A stretch of 64,000 nt of DNA from an uncultured Oscillospiraceae bacterium (GTDB lineage: Bacteria > Bacillota > Clostridia > Oscillospirales > Ruminococcaceae), in the NCBI GenBank assembly GCA_949745795.1, contig CATKAZ010000114.1:31694-95693 (forward strand). The letters run 5' to 3'. The notes below the pieces were generated by a model, which saw only the letters and a program-made list of their open reading frames with translations, was not told the DNA's origin and made no database searches. Shown here in pieces: positions 16,971 through 25,605 of this stretch (position 1 is its first letter; each line of letters opens with the position of its first letter). A program made the position numbers and the translations under genes.

Positions 16971-19900
16971 ATGAAAAAAATATTTTCCCTGCTGACATCT
17001 GCAATGATGATAATATCAATGCTTGTCACATCAAATTCACATGTCATTGCATCTATCTATGAGGAGGATTACAATGATATTTTATTTAATTGTATAATCA
17101 AGCTCCCCGGCGATCCTTTGGCAAAATATCCTATGGCACAGTCTATCGGTGTAGATAAGTTTATTTTTACAGATGAAGGACAGGCTGTATATGAAACACT
17201 CATAGAAGAACATAAGCTTGCAAAAAAACATCTTGCAAAACTGCTTGGAAAAAACTCACTGGTTTCAAAATATGAATACACAGCAGCATACAATGGATTT
17301 TCGGCCGAGCTTTCACATAATGAATATAAAAAGATTAAAAAAAATATCGGTTCGACGGTCATTTCAGATATTTATGAAGTTTCCATGATAGGAAGCGAAT
17401 CAGAACAAAACACACGAAACGCTCAAGAAACTGCTGAAGCTGAAAGTAATGATTCTTTCTATTCCTACTCTGAACTGACAAATAAAGTACTTGAAACTGT
17501 GGGAGCGTCCGCAGTCGATTATAAAGGTGATGGAGTGGTAATTGCAATAATTGATAATTCCTTTGACCGATATCATGAATTTCTGTCGCTTCCTGACGGT
17601 GCCGCAGAAAAACTAACCAAAAAAGACATTATAAATATTTCTCCTTATCTATCGGCTACACAGAAAAACGGAGCTGATTATTACGTAAATAATAAAATAC
17701 CGTATGCATTCAATTACGGTTCACAAACACCCGATACTTTGCAGGATTATCACGAACATGGCACTCATGTTGCAGGCATTGCAGCGGGTAACGGAGAAGC
17801 CGAAACGAATCCGCAGTTTGATCCGAAGGGCGTTGCTCCTAATGCACAGCTTGTTTTAATGTCTGATATCACTCTTAACAGTGTAAATCTTATGGCAGCT
17901 TTCGATGATTGTCTTTATCTTGGTGCAGATATTATAAATACAAGCTTTGGGGTAAGCGGTTCGTCAGCCATCGAAGAAAGATTATATATACCTGACTGCG
18001 AATCTATTAATAATATAATCAATAACGGGATAATGCTATGCGCCTCTGCCGGAAACGAAGGAAAGCTTGAAGTTATTGAAAATAATTACCTTGATTACAG
18101 TACAGGAGGATATCTGAATAACATAAGCGGTGTAATGTCTGTCGGTTCAGCTGAAAATTATTTTAAAGAAACTTCAGCTGTGACTGTTAATGAAAATCAG
18201 TATGAAATTATCAATTCAGAATACAGCATATCAACAGCTTTTAATGGAAAAACACTGCAATATGTACCGATTAAAGGATACGGAGAAACCAACGATTATA
18301 AAGGGATTAATGTCAGAGGTAAAATAGCACTTGTTTCCAGGGGAAAAATTTCTTTTTCCGATAAAGCTTATAATGCTGCGGAACACGGAGCAGTCGGTCT
18401 TATAGTATACGATAATGACGAAAACGGCGAACTATCCGGTATGGAATGCGAAGGAATTCCAAGCGGCTTTATATCATACAATTCCGGAATGCAGATGATT
18501 GAAGAAAAAAATAAAACAATAAGCTTCAGTGAAGAGTTATATTTGGTTCTTAAATATGATAAAGAAGTAATGAGCAGCTTTTCTTCATGGGACTTTACAG
18601 AATCCTTGCTTTTAAAGCCCGATATTACAGGCTTTGGGGGCAATATTATATCTTCCGTTCCCGATGTAAATCAAAAGGTACATAACCTATATGCACCAAT
18701 GAGCGGAACTTCAATGTCATCACCTCAGGTTGCCGGATTAAATGTTATTCTTAAACAATATTTAAAGGAAAACGCCGATAAATACGGTATTGCCGGCAAT
18801 TCAGAATATAGAGAACTTATGGCAAAGCTTCTTATGTCAACAGCAAAACCTATAAGCACCAATGACGGTTTGGAGGTTGCGTCTCCAAGAGTACAGGGAA
18901 ACGGACTTGCCAATGTTGCCGATGCAATAAATACGCCATGCTACCTTTCTTCAAACAGTGCAGTTGATAATTACCGTCCTAAGATTTCATTAGGTGAAAA
19001 TCCTTCAGGGGAATATATACTGCAATTTAATATACATAATGTAAGCGATTCGGCTCAAACATATCAGCTTAGCGCCGATATTTTCAGTGATACCCTTAAT
19101 GCCGACTCAACATTAAGCTGGAATACTCAAAGACTTTTAAACGATACTGATTATATACTTACATTTGAAGATTCCGACACAGGACATACGATAGATGAAA
19201 TAACCGTTGAACCTACAAGTATCAAACCAATAACAGCAAAAATTACACTTTCACAGGAAGCTTACAATAAAATTTTCCAAACCTTTAAAAACGGTACGTT
19301 TATTGACGGTTTTATAAATCTAAGAAGTGAAACATCACCTGCGCTTACACTGTCATTTATGGCATTCTGCGGAAATTGGAATGAAAATAATCAGTCTGAT
19401 TTGATAGAACAGTTTATCTATAAGGACAGTACTAATGAATACGGTTCTTATTTGTCAGACGGTTTAAATATTGCAGGCATAAATCTTATTGAAACTTATG
19501 ATTATATTCTAAATAATTTTGGGCCTGAGGCTTCCATACCTGATGATCTTAATTTAACAATCTCACAGCCGTACTTCTCGCCGAATATTGATAACGATCC
19601 TAATGATAAAGCATTTAATAATTTGTTCCTGGAAGCCTACTTTAAACGCAGATGCTATGATGTCAAGGTTACAATTTATAATTCTGCCGATCAGGAAATT
19701 TACAGTGAAATTGTTGGTGCCGGAAATATAAAAACAAATCCTTATACAAATGAGAGAGCATCTGATTCATTTGAAATCGGATGGGATTTTCGTGATATTG
19801 ACGGAAAAATTCACAACAACGAAAGCTATACTATACAAGTATGCGCCAAAGCACCTCTTTCAGAAAGCTACAGCAGTCAAGTTATAACTCAAAGCTTTAC

Positions 19901-20573
19901 CGTTGATACGGAAAAACCAATTATAAATAAATGTACAAAACTGACTCTCGGCGATACTGAATACCTTATGATAGAAGCAAAAGATAACGGCACATTACAG
20001 GGAGCTGTAAGCTATGATGCTTATGACGAACTTTTTCCCGAAGATTTTTCACCGGCAAAGGCTTCAAATAAAAACAGCATGCTTGTAAGACTTCCCGAAA
20101 ATGCATCTGAAAGCTATGTGGAAATTTATGACATGGCGGGAAATTACGAAACAATTTATGTAAATGAAGTTACTGATAATTTATACCTGAATATCAATGA
20201 TAGACTTGAATTTGCATCAGATGAAACTACTTTTAAAAATAAAATAAATTTTGTTGATGACAATGGAATTGAAAAAAATATTTCGTATAATTTTTCCTCA
20301 ACACCGTCAGAAGTTTACGAAAACCAAGAGGAAGAAGTCATTCTTATTATAAACGGAATCGAAACTGTTTATATTCCTGTTCAGGTTGGTCTTCGTGGAG
20401 ATGCAAATAATGATAAAAAACTTACCGCCAACGATGCTGCATACATTGCAAAAATGCTTGCACATCAGAAAAAAGACGAGCTGCCGGCATGGTCAGATTA
20501 TAGCAATGACGGTAAAATTACTGCCAATGACGCTGCGGCTATAGCACATTATCTTGCAAATAAGTATATTTGA
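16971..20573 (+). CDS. Secreted subtilisin-like protease with PA insert and C-terminal type I dockerin
   Basis: A 1200-residue exported S8 peptidase. A signal peptide (about 1-28) and an inhibitor-like propeptide (about 35-140) precede the catalytic domain with Asp195 (IAIIDNSF), His263 (HEHGTHVAG), oxyanion Asn362 (SAGNEG) and Ser581 (SGTSMSSPQVAG). A protease-associated insert (about 430-530; GKIALVSRG) sits inside the catalytic domain, as in lactocepin/C5a-peptidase-like enzymes. Beta-rich Fn3-like domains follow (about 660-1130). Residues 1142-1200 are a dockerin with two calcium-binding repeats (DANNDKKLTANDAA; SNDGKITANDAA). The dockerin implies docking to a cohesin on a scaffoldin or on the cell surface; no cohesin gene is in this window. 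Confidence 0.95.
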   Translation: MKKIFSLLTSAMMIISMLVTSNSHVIASIYEEDYNDILFNCIIKLPGDPLAKYPMAQSIGVDKFIFTDEGQAVYETLIEEHKLAKKHLAKLLGKNSLVSKYEYTAAYNGFSAELSHNEYKKIKKNIGSTVISDIYEVSMIGSESEQNTRNAQETAEAESNDSFYSYSELTNKVLETVGASAVDYKGDGVVIAIIDNSFDRYHEFLSLPDGAAEKLTKKDIINISPYLSATQKNGADYYVNNKIPYAFNYGSQTPDTLQDYHEHGTHVAGIAAGNGEAETNPQFDPKGVAPNAQLVLMSDITLNSVNLMAAFDDCLYLGADIINTSFGVSGSSAIEERLYIPDCESINNIINNGIMLCASAGNEGKLEVIENNYLDYSTGGYLNNISGVMSVGSAENYFKETSAVTVNENQYEIINSEYSISTAFNGKTLQYVPIKGYGETNDYKGINVRGKIALVSRGKISFSDKAYNAAEHGAVGLIVYDNDENGELSGMECEGIPSGFISYNSGMQMIEEKNKTISFSEELYLVLKYDKEVMSSFSSWDFTESLLLKPDITGFGGNIISSVPDVNQKVHNLYAPMSGTSMSSPQVAGLNVILKQYLKENADKYGIAGNSEYRELMAKLLMSTAKPISTNDGLEVASPRVQGNGLANVADAINTPCYLSSNSAVDNYRPKISLGENPSGEYILQFNIHNVSDSAQTYQLSADIFSDTLNADSTLSWNTQRLLNDTDYILTFEDSDTGHTIDEITVEPTSIKPITAKITLSQEAYNKIFQTFKNGTFIDGFINLRSETSPALTLSFMAFCGNWNENNQSDLIEQFIYKDSTNEYGSYLSDGLNIAGINLIETYDYILNNFGPEASIPDDLNLTISQPYFSPNIDNDPNDKAFNNLFLEAYFKRRCYDVKVTIYNSADQEIYSEIVGAGNIKTNPYTNERASDSFEIGWDFRDIDGKIHNNESYTIQVCAKAPLSESYSSQVITQSFTVDTEKPIINKCTKLTLGDTEYLMIEAKDNGTLQGAVSYDAYDELFPEDFSPAKASNKNSMLVRLPENASESYVEIYDMAGNYETIYVNEVTDNLYLNINDRLEFASDETTFKNKINFVDDNGIEKNISYNFSSTPSEVYENQEEEVILIINGIETVYIPVQVGLRGDANNDKKLTANDAAYIAKMLAHQKKDELPAWSDYSNDGKITANDAAAIAHYLANKYI

Positions 20574-20898
20574 ATGATTTAAGGAGTTCGATTTTGAACT
20601 CCTTATTTGTTTCCATTTAATTCTAAGTAATTTATAGTTTAATCTAAAATAAAAAGTAAAATATATTGATATAAAGAATCTAATTGTGAGCCGAAATTCT
20701 TTACTAAAATCATAAACATTTTTTAATATTAATAAGATCCTATATATAATTTTGTCATAATATAATAACGTATAGACTTGCATTATCTCTTGACAAAACC
20801 ACAATTTTACTATATACTAAAATTTACAGCAAAAAATAATAAAATATTTTGTTTAAAACCCTTAATTAAAGAAAAAACGATATCAGGAGTATTAAATA
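20574..20898 (+). other. Intergenic region with subtilase terminator and tagD promoter
   Basis: This 325-base gap begins with a terminator (AAGGAGTTC/GAACTCCTT, 20581-20604, then TATTTG) and ends with a consensus promoter, TTGACA (20790-20795), 17 bases, TATACT (20813-20818), followed by an 80-base leader to tagD. The middle is AT-rich with no open frame or repeat that I can support. Confidence 0.75.
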
Positions 20899-21285
20899 AT
20901 GAAAAAAATTATTACTTACGGTACCTATGACCTGCTTCATTACGGTCATATCAATCTGCTTCAACGAGCTAAGGCGTTGGGAGATTATCTTATAGTAGCT
21001 TTATCCACAGACGAATTTAATTGGGATTCCAAACAAAAAAAATGCTATTTTACCTATGAACAGAGAAAACGTCTGCTAGAATCTGTCAGATATGTAGATC
21101 TTGTAATTCCCGAAGAAAACTGGGAACAGAAAATCAACGATGTAAAGGAATTTAAGATAGATACATTTGTAATGGGAGATGACTGGGCAGGCAAATTCGA
21201 TTTTCTTAAAGAATATTGTGACGTTGTATATCTTCCCAGAACACCGGAAATTTCTACTACTCAAATTAAAAACGATTTGAAATAA
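20899..21285 (+). CDS. tagD: Glycerol-3-phosphate cytidylyltransferase
   Basis: Makes CDP-glycerol from CTP and glycerol 3-phosphate for teichoic acid synthesis. The 128-residue protein has the nucleotidyltransferase HxGH motif (DLLHYGHINLLQRAK), the substrate loop (WDSKQKKCYF), VMGDDWAGKFDFL and the C-terminal RTPEISTTQIK. Size and sequence match TagD/GCT. It lies 36 bases before a glycerophosphotransferase, whose substrate it supplies. Confidence 0.97.
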   Translation: MKKIITYGTYDLLHYGHINLLQRAKALGDYLIVALSTDEFNWDSKQKKCYFTYEQRKRLLESVRYVDLVIPEENWEQKINDVKEFKIDTFVMGDDWAGKFDFLKEYCDVVYLPRTPEISTTQIKNDLK

Positions 21286-21321
21286 TTCTTTTTTTATTTT
21301 TATTATAATGGAGGATGCCTG

Positions 21322-23721
21322 ATGGCTCTGATAAATACAAAAAAGCTTCTGAATAAATTAAAAACGAGAATATGGTTCAGCATGTATTACGGCAGATATC
21401 AGAAGTCAAAAATAAACGACAAAATGGTATTCATCGAATCAAGAAGCGGAAGTGACCTTGCCGGAAACATTCTTTATATTACAAAAGAGCTTTCCCAAAA
21501 TTCAGAATATAAACATTTAAAATTATACATGTCAGCTAAACCGTTTAAAACTAACGATGTAAAGGCAATGCTGAAACAGTATAATATAAACGGCATAAAG
21601 CTTTTGCGTGCTGAATCATTAAAATATTATAAATATCTTTCCAAGTCAAAGTATCTTGTAAATGACACTTCCTTTCCCAGACGTTTTATAAAAAAAGACG
21701 GACAGGTAATTTTAAATACTTGGCACGGAACACCTCTAAAAAATATGGGACGAGATGTTGAAAACGAAGTTTATAACATGGGAAATGTTATGAGAAACCT
21801 CATTTTCAGCGACTATTTGGTTTTCCCAAATGAATACATGAAGGAAAAAATGGTCAGCGCTTACATGCTCAAAAACCTAAGTAAGGCTACCATTTTAAAT
21901 GAAGGATACCCTAGAAATTCTGTATTTTTTAATAATGAAAGACGTTCTGAACTAAGAAAAGAATTTAATGTTGATGATAAAGATATAATCGTATATATGC
22001 CTACATGGAGAGGTCAAGTCAATAATTTTGATACTGAACGTGTTATATATGAAACAACCCGCTTTTTGGAGGATATGGACTGCCGACTTAAAGATAATCA
22101 GCTGATGTACGTAAAATATCATCCTCTTATGAAGCTGGAATTTGAAGATAACGCATACAAACATATCAAGGCTTTTCCGGCAGGGTACGAGTATTATGAG
22201 ATACTGAATATGGCAGATACTCTTATTACCGATTATTCAAGCGTATTTTATGATTTTGCAAATTCCCGTAAGAAAATAATTCTCTATACCTATGATAAAG
22301 AAGAATACTTCCGTGACAGAGGCGTTTACGTTTCATTAGATGAATTTCCTTTTCCTCAGGCCGCAACAATCGATGAGCTTATCGAAGCTATAAATAATCC
22401 TAAAGATTACGATGATTCGGAATTTATAAAAAAATACTGTACTTATGACAGTCCGGACGCAGTTAAAAGAATATGTCAGAGAGTCTTTCTCGGAAAACCG
22501 GTAACAAATGAAGAAAAACTTATTCCTAACGGTAAAAAGAACGTTCTCATTTATGCCGGTGATTTAAATAAGAACGGTATTACTACTGCTCTTTTATCTG
22601 TTCTGGATAATATTGACTTAGATAGATATAATTACTATATATCATTTCGTGAAAAAAATTTACGTGCAGATCCTTACAGAACTTCTGTTCTTCCGGAAAA
22701 TGTCGGTATAATTCCAATAAGCAGCGATATTTCCTTTGACTTCAAAACGGCTCATGCATATAATCGTTTTGCACAGCATGGCAAAGAGAAAGAAAAATAT
22801 AAAAGGATTCTTTCTCAGGCTTATGCAAGGGAAATCAGACGTCATTTTTACGGAATAAAGTTTGAACATGTCATTCAATTCAACGGATATGAAAACCATA
22901 TAATAGGTATGCTAACTCAATTTGACTCAAGAAAGACAATATTTGTCCATAATGATATGGTTCAGGAAATTAAAACCAGAAATAATCAAAATAAATATAT
23001 TTTAAGATGGGCTTATAACATTTGCGATAATGTCATTTCTGTCTCAGAAGACATAGTTGAACCTACCTGCCAAATAAGCGGCAGACGTGATAATATTAGA
23101 GTAATAAGTAATTTCCACAATCATGATTCGGTTGTCATAAAAGGAGACATGTCAGTTGAATTCCAAAAGGATACTGAAATATTCTGTCCTCATCCTGACG
23201 GTGTTAATCATATTTTAAACTCTCCCGGCATGAAATTCATTACTATCGGAAGATTCTCACCGGAAAAAGGTCACTTCAGGCTTATTGACGCTTTTGAAGC
23301 TTTCCATAAAAATTTTCCGGAAGCAAAGCTGATAATAATAGGCGGTCTTGGAAATCTTTATGGCAAAACAGTCCAGAAAGTAAAAATGACCGACTGCTGG
23401 GAACATATTGTCTTGATTAAATCTATGAAGAATCCTATGCCTATTCTTAAAAAATGCGATCTCTTCATACTTTCATCAATTTATGAAGGCTTGGGACTTG
23501 TTATGCTTGAAGCGGATTCATTAGGCATACCCGTATTTTCCACAGACGTTCATGGTCCAAGCAACTTTCTTAAACAGTATGGCGGATATCTTGTAGAAGA
23601 CAGTACAGAAGGAATTTTACAGGGCATGTATGATTTTGCCGACGGTAAAGTTAAACCGATGAATATTGATTATATAAAAAGAAACGCAGAAATAAGAAAA
23701 GAACTGGAAGAAATATTATAA
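21322..23721 (+). CDS. CDP-glycerol glycerophosphotransferase fused to a GT4-type glycosyltransferase
   Basis: A 799-residue two-domain polymer enzyme. Residues about 20-400 are a TagB/TagF-type CDP-glycerol:polyglycerophosphate transferase: TWHGTPLKNMG with catalytic His135, KYHP (265-268) and TDYSS (303-307). From about residue 408 a GT-B glycosyltransferase follows (ITIGRFSPEKGH; E-X7-E at Glu722/Glu730 in YEGLGLVMLE). It probably extends a glycerol-phosphate chain and adds a sugar to it at the membrane face. It lacks obvious transmembrane helices. The gene follows tagD and ends in a strong terminator. The sugar donor cannot be deduced. Confidence 0.9.
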   Translation: MALINTKKLLNKLKTRIWFSMYYGRYQKSKINDKMVFIESRSGSDLAGNILYITKELSQNSEYKHLKLYMSAKPFKTNDVKAMLKQYNINGIKLLRAESLKYYKYLSKSKYLVNDTSFPRRFIKKDGQVILNTWHGTPLKNMGRDVENEVYNMGNVMRNLIFSDYLVFPNEYMKEKMVSAYMLKNLSKATILNEGYPRNSVFFNNERRSELRKEFNVDDKDIIVYMPTWRGQVNNFDTERVIYETTRFLEDMDCRLKDNQLMYVKYHPLMKLEFEDNAYKHIKAFPAGYEYYEILNMADTLITDYSSVFYDFANSRKKIILYTYDKEEYFRDRGVYVSLDEFPFPQAATIDELIEAINNPKDYDDSEFIKKYCTYDSPDAVKRICQRVFLGKPVTNEEKLIPNGKKNVLIYAGDLNKNGITTALLSVLDNIDLDRYNYYISFREKNLRADPYRTSVLPENVGIIPISSDISFDFKTAHAYNRFAQHGKEKEKYKRILSQAYAREIRRHFYGIKFEHVIQFNGYENHIIGMLTQFDSRKTIFVHNDMVQEIKTRNNQNKYILRWAYNICDNVISVSEDIVEPTCQISGRRDNIRVISNFHNHDSVVIKGDMSVEFQKDTEIFCPHPDGVNHILNSPGMKFITIGRFSPEKGHFRLIDAFEAFHKNFPEAKLIIIGGLGNLYGKTVQKVKMTDCWEHIVLIKSMKNPMPILKKCDLFILSSIYEGLGLVMLEADSLGIPVFSTDVHGPSNFLKQYGGYLVEDSTEGILQGMYDFADGKVKPMNIDYIKRNAEIRKELEEIL

Positions 23722-23725
23722 AAAT

Positions 23726-23755
23726 TAAAGCACAGCTAAGGCTGTGCTTTTTTTA
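23726..23755 (+). terminator. Terminator of the teichoic acid operon
   Basis: AAAGCACAG and CTGTGCTTT form a 9-bp stem around a six-base loop, followed by a T-run. The minus-strand peptidase gene ends right against it. Confidence 0.9.
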
Positions 23756-24262
23756 TCACTTTTTGGTAAGCGTTCCCGAATAAGTAACTCCTTCAATAAT
23801 CAAAGTTACTGATTTGTTTTCATTTTTGCTGACTGAACCTGACAAATATCCGTCATTGTATGTACCAAGCTTATTGGGAATACCCGAAACCTCCGATACG
23901 TCAATATGCGTACCCTTACCGTTTTTGCGTACACAATAATGACAATGACTGCCTGTACTGTTGCCTGTACTGCCCTCAATTCCTATAATATCAGTAATTT
24001 TGACCCTATCTCCAACCTTTACCTTAATGCTTGACATATGACCATAGTAATATCCATACCCACTGGCATCATCGATAATTTTTACATACTGTCCAAACCC
24101 CTGACTGTGTTTAGAACTGTTTTCCCATCCGGCAAATTCTACTACACCGTTTACCGTACTGTGTATTTCCTTTGATTCAATACCAACCAGATCAAGACCG
24201 TCATGGCCGTTTCCTTTATACTCCTGAGTAACCTTAAAATTACCCATATACGGACTATTCAT
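23756..24262 (-). CDS. M23-family (LytM) peptidase, endolysin-like
   Basis: A 168-residue peptidoglycan endopeptidase without a signal peptide, as in phage endolysins. Zn-site motifs of LytM peptidases are present: HDGLDLVG (His-x3-Asp), YGHMSS and SHCHYCV (HxH). The last 35 residues form a short tail with a second small domain (SVTLIIEGVTYSGTL). I start at the ATG at 24262, nine bases after AAAGGA; an upstream ATG at 24280 lacks a site. It is the last gene of a three- or four-gene lysis-type cassette with two small membrane proteins, so export probably depends on those holin-like partners (inferred). Confidence 0.85.
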   Translation of the reverse strand: MNSPYMGNFKVTQEYKGNGHDGLDLVGIESKEIHSTVNGVVEFAGWENSSKHSQGFGQYVKIIDDASGYGYYYGHMSSIKVKVGDRVKITDIIGIEGSTGNSTGSHCHYCVRKNGKGTHIDVSEVSGIPNKLGTYNDGYLSGSVSKNENKSVTLIIEGVTYSGTLTKK

Positions 24263-24279
24263 ATACAACTTTCCTTTCA

Positions 24280-24459
24280 TTATTCTGTTTTATTTTTTTC
24301 ATGCTGAGTACCGAAATAAAATGCTATAACCGTTGTGAAAATCATTATAAACTGTTCTTCATTGACTTTTCCAATCACGGTTAAAACTGCAAAATTTAAT
24401 GTAAGTATGATAGTTACGATACTTTTAACACTTACAAGCTTTGCAAAATATTTTTTCAT
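24280..24459 (-). CDS. Small holin-like membrane protein (59 aa)
   Basis: A 59-residue protein beginning MKKYFAKLVSVKS, with one or two hydrophobic segments (IVTIILTLNFAVLTVIG and FIMIFTTVIAFYFG) and a charged tail. This pattern is common in clostridial prophages next to the endolysin, where such proteins are taken for holins or holin accessories. Its start overlaps the upstream stop (TAATG), and its stop overlaps the first in-frame ATG of the endolysin gene. The role is inferred from position and topology. Confidence 0.7.
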   Translation of the reverse strand: MKKYFAKLVSVKSIVTIILTLNFAVLTVIGKVNEEQFIMIFTTVIAFYFGTQHEKNKTE

Positions 24460-24674
24460 TACACTCCCCTTTCCAAATCGTCAATTCTGTGATTTATAAC
24501 CTTAATTTGCTCATCTATAACCGGCATTCTTCTGGCAAAGTTATTATGTTCAGCCACTTTGTCTTCCAATTGCTGAAGTCGGTAATTTGTCATTTTTGAA
24601 GATACCAATACGCCTCCAAGGGATCCGCAGAGCGTACCGATTAACGCAATTAAGGCTACTATTATATCAGTCAT
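24459..24674 (-). CDS. Phage-type small membrane protein, BhlA/hemolysin-XhlA-like (71 aa)
   Basis: A 71-residue protein with an N-terminal membrane helix (IIVALIALIGTLCGSLGGVLV) followed by a charged amphipathic coil (YRLQQLEDKVAEHNNFARRMPVIDEQI, ending in IDDLERG). This topology matches prophage proteins located just before holin and endolysin genes. An AAAGGAGGG site gives strong translation. It is the first sizable gene of the lysis cassette under the operator-rich divergent promoter. Confidence 0.72.
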   Translation of the reverse strand: MTDIIVALIALIGTLCGSLGGVLVSSKMTNYRLQQLEDKVAEHNNFARRMPVIDEQIKVINHRIDDLERGV

Positions 24675-24675
24675 T

Positions 24676-24753
24676 TTACCCTCCTTTCATATCTGTTAGT
24701 CGCTTATACGCGATATTTTTAATATTATACACCTCCCACTGTAAAACAGCCAT
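24676..24753 (-). CDS. Possible 25-residue leader ORF of the lysis cassette
   Basis: An ATG at 24753 opens a 25-codon frame ending in LTDMKGG, whose last codons are the ribosome-binding site of the next gene and whose stop lies one base before the next ATG. No clear Shine-Dalgarno precedes it. It may be a translational-coupling leader, a phage gene remnant or chance. Confidence 0.3.
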   Translation of the reverse strand: MAVLQWEVYNIKNIAYKRLTDMKGG

Positions 24754-24875
24754 GTTTTAATTGCATATATGCGACATATTGTTGTTATATCATATCACAT
24801 TTCATATTACTTGTCAATAGTTTTTTTGCAAATATGCAAAAACTATTTGCATTAATGCAAATTATATGGTAAAAT
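24700..24875. promoter_or_regulatory. Divergent promoter region with four operator-like palindromes
   Basis: Four related palindromes occur: TCGCTTATACGCGA (24700-24713), TTGCATATATGCGA (24761-24774), TTTGCAAATATGCAAA (24825-24840) and the perfect TTTGCATTAATGCAAA (24846-24861). The last two start 21 bp apart, two helical turns. The lysis cassette promoter on the minus strand is TTGACA (24817-24812), 17 bases, TATGAT (24794-24789). The repressor promoter on the plus strand is TTGCAT (24847-24852), 17 bases, TAAAAT (24870-24875), with its -35 box inside the perfect palindrome. The layout is that of a phage repressor switch. Confidence 0.75.
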
Positions 24876-24904
24876 AATAAAAACAACAAAAGGAACGTGA
24901 TTAT

Positions 24905-25555
24905 ATGACTGTGGGAGAAAGAATAAAACAAAGGCGAAAAGAATTAAGATTAAGTGCAGACGAACTTGCAGAGAAGCTAAATAAAAACCGTGCCACTATA
25001 TACCGATACGAAAACAATGAAATAGCAAGAATACCGGCAAAAATATTAAAACCGCTGTCAGAGATACTGCAAGTTTCTCCTGAATATCTTATGGGCTGGA
25101 AGGAAGAAAACGAAAAAAAGGGTATTGAAAAACTTATAAAAGATATTGAAAAGGACAACAATATAAAAATCCAAGACGCTATTCCATGTAGGGATTCAAT
25201 ACCTTTACTTGATTGTACAGACAGTAACAAATTTATTTCAAAAGAATATTTATGTATTTCTGATTTTAGAGGAGATTTCTGCTTTAAGATTACTGATAAC
25301 AGTCTTAGTAATTCTCAAATAAGCATTGGTTCTATTGTCTTTATCCAAAAAACAGATAATATTCAAAACGGAGAAATTGCTGTAATTTCCCTTAATAAAA
25401 AAATAATTCTTAGAAAATATTTTTATTATCCACAAACAAAAAAATTAATTTTAAATCCCGATAACCCTGATTTTGAACCGATGATTTTTATCGGAGACGA
25501 AATAAATAAAATAAATATAATTGGAAAAGCAGTAGGCTGTTTTAATAATTTATAA
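24905..25555 (+). CDS. CI-like phage repressor (XRE HTH plus degenerate S24 domain)
   Basis: A 216-residue two-domain repressor. Residues 5-65 are an XRE helix-turn-helix (MTVGERIKQRRKEL; RATIYRYENNE) ending in the phage-typical YLMGWK. Residues about 95-216 resemble the LexA/S24 autoprotease domain. Ser133 sits where the nucleophile is expected, but the position of the general-base Lys reads Arg170 (followed by Lys171), and the region before it lacks the usual Ala-Gly or Cys-Gly cleavage site. Self-cleavage in the SOS response is therefore doubtful. It faces the lysis cassette across four palindromes and probably represses both directions. Confidence 0.88.
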   Translation: MTVGERIKQRRKELRLSADELAEKLNKNRATIYRYENNEIARIPAKILKPLSEILQVSPEYLMGWKEENEKKGIEKLIKDIEKDNNIKIQDAIPCRDSIPLLDCTDSNKFISKEYLCISDFRGDFCFKITDNSLSNSQISIGSIVFIQKTDNIQNGEIAVISLNKKIILRKYFYYPQTKKLILNPDNPDFEPMIFIGDEINKINIIGKAVGCFNNL

Positions 25556-25570
25556 TAGTGTATATAAAAA

Positions 25571-25605
25571 AGTCCAGATTCAATAATAATCTGGACTTTA
25601 TTTTT
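25571..25605. terminator. Bidirectional terminator between repressor and small protein gene
   Basis: AGTCCAGATT and AATCTGGACT form a perfect 10-bp stem with a T-run on the right and an A-tract on the left, so it works for both converging genes. Confidence 0.88.

Noticed and set aside
23756-25555. Calling the region a prophage
   Set aside because: No integrase, capsid, tail, terminase or replication gene and no attachment repeats were found on either side; only the lysis module and repressor are present.
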